Assembly: GCA_016290695.1 (NCBI GenBank)
Contig: JAEEUX010000032.1
Coordinates: 1 to 15,337 of the forward strand
Length of the DNA stretch: 15,337 nt
Origin: Oscillospiraceae bacterium
GTDB taxonomy: Bacteria > Bacillota > Clostridia > Oscillospirales > Oscillospiraceae
Direction: 5' to 3'
How positions within the stretch are numbered: position 1 is the first letter of the stretch; every line of letters starts with the position of its first letter. Below the pieces are notes generated by a model. It saw only the letters and a program-made list of their open reading frames with translations, was not told the origin of the DNA and ran no database searches. A program made the translations under genes and the position numbers. This document shows positions 14,108-15,337 of this stretch, in pieces.

Positions 14108-14190
14108 GCTTTTTGTTACTTTTGTACATTGCAGTCAGCCTGTTCCATCATTTTTGTCACCATTTTAACAAGTACCGGTTCGCAAGCAGC

Positions 14191-14233
14191 AACAAAGGGT
14201 CCTGATTTCGCACGAAACCAAGGACCCTTTGTT
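14191..14233 (-). terminator. Hairpin terminator after the lipoprotein gene
   Basis: AACAAAGGGTCCT (14191-14203) pairs with AGGACCCTTTGTT (14221-14233), 13 perfect pairs. The loop itself contains TTTCG/CGAAA that can pair. It begins 10 nt after the stop at 14243. No long T-run follows on the minus strand, so its efficiency is uncertain. Confidence 0.65.
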
Positions 14234-14242
14234 TAAGCTCTG

Positions 14243-14965
14243 TTATTCCACTATCGGAGACCATTCGAAAAGCATATCCTCACGTTCAGCGCCGTCTTCA
14301 TGCCAGATAAATGTTCCAGCGTCGGTGAAGACGATAAATCCCGTGCCATCCTCATAGACCACGTTTTCCTCGGAGACATTTCCGTCATTGCCGTATGTCA
14401 GCTCCGTCTTTATGCAGCCTGTGTAATCCACTCGCAGCGTTTCGTAATCGAACTCGCCCGTGATTACCCAGCGCGCGAGCGACCATGCGTCACCGCCCCA
14501 TTCAATCGTAATCAGCGCGTCTTTCTCGCCCGCCGCCTCGACGAACGCGCGCGCCCTGTCGCAAGCGTATTCACCGATTACGTTCATCACGGGGTTTTGC
14601 CCATCGTCCCCGTCGAAAGCAAACACGGCGACTAACTCCGTATTCTCCGTGAACTCGACGGAAATAACGGGCTCGTCGGAATAGAACTCTCCGTCTTTCG
14701 TCCACGCCGAGAAATACCAGCCCTCTTCCTCCGTCTTCGCGCCGATAGTGTATTTTGCCGGCACGGAAACCGTGAACAGAGCGGCGCTTGTGTTTCCATC
14801 TCCGAAATCAAGCTCGGTACCTTCTTCAGCCCAGGCTATCGCTCCGTCGCCGTCAATGTTGATGCGAATATCCGCCGCGGTATTCTTATCGGGCTCAGCC
14901 TTGCCGCAGGCGGCGAGAGCAAACGCCATGCAAAATGCCAAAACAGCACATAACAGCTTTTTCAT
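14243..14965 (-). CDS. Putative lipoprotein of unknown function
   Basis: 240 residues. A lipoprotein signal peptide ends in LAAC with Cys20 as the lipidated residue, so the mature protein is attached to the outer face of the membrane. Residues about 36-115 look like a single bacterial surface beta-repeat (InlB B-repeat or similar): FTVSVPAKYTIGA, GWYFSAWTKDGEFYSDEP, ENTELVAVF. The C-terminal part (about 125-240: NVIGEYACDRARAFVEAAGEKDALITIEWG, WVITGEFDYETLRVDYTGC, ENVVYEDGTGFIVF, GTFIWHEDGA) is a separate beta-rich domain found, as far as I recall, in other gut Firmicutes lipoproteins without known function. The ATG has AGGAG upstream, a good promoter further up and a hairpin behind it, so it is a single-gene unit. 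No enzyme motif is visible. Confidence 0.85.
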   Translation of the reverse strand: MKKLLCAVLAFCMAFALAACGKAEPDKNTAADIRINIDGDGAIAWAEEGTELDFGDGNTSAALFTVSVPAKYTIGAKTEEEGWYFSAWTKDGEFYSDEPVISVEFTENTELVAVFAFDGDDGQNPVMNVIGEYACDRARAFVEAAGEKDALITIEWGGDAWSLARWVITGEFDYETLRVDYTGCIKTELTYGNDGNVSEENVVYEDGTGFIVFTDAGTFIWHEDGAEREDMLFEWSPIVE

Positions 14966-15041
14966 GTTCTTTCTCCTCTCTCATTTCTGAGCCGGGCAGT
15001 CCGGCATGAATAACGGTTTTTCTTATACCCATGCCAGATAA

Positions 15042-15070
15042 ATTTTAACCTAATTCTGCCTGAATTTCAA
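15042..15070 (-). promoter_or_regulatory. Sigma-A type promoter of the lipoprotein gene
   Basis: Minus-strand TTGAAA (15070-15065), a 17-nt spacer and TAAAAT (15047-15042) lie about 75 nt before the lipoprotein ATG. The leader contains a small GCCGG/CCGGC hairpin (14991-15005). Confidence 0.75.
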
Positions 15071-15152
15071 GAATTTAATTCCATAAGCTCAGGTATAATC
15101 TCGCTTGTAAATTAGATTGAGCAAAATTTAATTGAGAATGAATTGAATTCTA

Positions 15153-15180
15153 TTGAAATTATAGAAAATACTGTTATAAT
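15153..15180 (+). promoter_or_regulatory. Strong plus-strand promoter near the right edge
   Basis: TTGAAA (15153-15158), a 16-nt spacer and a perfect TATAAT (15175-15180). The start of transcription should fall close to 15187, almost on top of a GGAG at 15188 that would serve an ATG at 15198. Several ATTGA words (15116, 15131, 15142, 15152) precede and overlap the -35 box. Confidence 0.7.
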
Positions 15181-15197
15181 AATATATGGAGATTATC

Positions 15198-15337
15198 ATG
15201 GCAATATATCTTAGGCAACACCGCATAATTCCGGCGCATAGATTGCGCCGTCAGGATTTTCGTCAGATTGTTCAAAAAACGCAGGTAATACTTTGTGTAT
15301 TGCCGAGTATTTTTGGACGATATGACGGAATATTCTG
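15198..15337 (+). CDS. Possible partial short ORF running off the window (low confidence)
   Basis: From an ATG at 15198, with GGAG at 15188-15191, the frame stays open for 46 codons to the window edge. The product begins MAIYLRQHRIIPAHRLRRQ and is basic, and I recognise no family. The DNA contains hairpins and repeated CGTCAG words, so it may instead be the end of a repeated or mobile sequence, or a structured RNA, rather than a protein gene. Confidence 0.3.
   Translation, partial: MAIYLRQHRIIPAHRLRRQDFRQIVQKTQVILCVLPSIFGRYDGIF
15232..15304 (+). other. Two hairpins downstream of the edge promoter
   Basis: CGGCGCA (15232-15238) pairs perfectly with TGCGCCG (15244-15250) around a 5-nt loop. 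GGTAATAC (15284-15291) pairs with GTATTGCC (15297-15304), one G-T wobble, around TTTGT. Between them CGTCAG occurs twice, 12 nt apart (15249 and 15261). Confidence 0.5.

Overview
The window looks like the chromosome of an anaerobic, gut-type Clostridia (Oscillospiraceae-like Firmicutes). The support is indirect: strong AAGGAGG ribosome sites, sigma-A promoters of the TTGAAA/TATAAT kind, an anaerobic (CbiK-type) cobalt-insertion enzyme, a SpoIIAA/RsbU/RsbW-type partner-switching operon, SLH-domain and Big2-domain surface proteins, and an IS1182-family element. No rRNA, tRNA or CRISPR array was seen, and the species cannot be named from the sequence.

Layout: (1) 47-2375, plus strand, a tightly packed three-gene tetrapyrrole cluster: cbiK, a surface-anchored two-domain protein of unknown function, and a SirC-type precorrin-2 dehydrogenase. 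It ends in a terminator that works in both directions. (2) 2469-3101, minus strand, an unrecognised soluble protein. (3) 3294-4948, plus strand, a promoter, a heavily degenerate ABC-type ATPase with no Walker A motif, an ABC-2-like permease, and a terminator. (4) 5052-8184, plus strand, two tandem paralogues: a membrane anchor, a shared N-terminal module, a Big2 immunoglobulin-like domain, and a trypsin/HtrA-like domain that has lost its catalytic His and Ser. (5) 8194-10021, a complete-looking IS1182-family insertion sequence with 18-bp inverted repeats and its transposase on the minus strand. It sits 9 nt behind the second paralogue. (6) 14107-10044, minus strand, promoter, STAS anti-sigma antagonist, HAMP/SpoIIE phosphatase, RsbW-like kinase, then an SLH-anchored DUF3089 hydrolase that may be in the same transcript. 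(7) 15070-14191, minus strand, a promoter, lipoprotein and terminator. (8) The right edge has a strong plus-strand promoter, a short open frame running off the end, and hairpins of unknown nature.

How the parts work together: SirC makes sirohydrochlorin from precorrin-2 and CbiK puts cobalt into it, feeding anaerobic cobalamin synthesis. The translationally coupled surface protein between them suggests a link to metal or tetrapyrrole handling at the envelope. The STAS/phosphatase/kinase trio is a signalling switch: the membrane phosphatase senses an outside signal and dephosphorylates the STAS protein, which then captures the kinase/anti-sigma. No target sigma factor lies in the window. The most unusual content is two cases of apparently dead enzymes kept as intact genes: the ATPase-like protein paired with a permease, and the two paralogous pseudoproteases.
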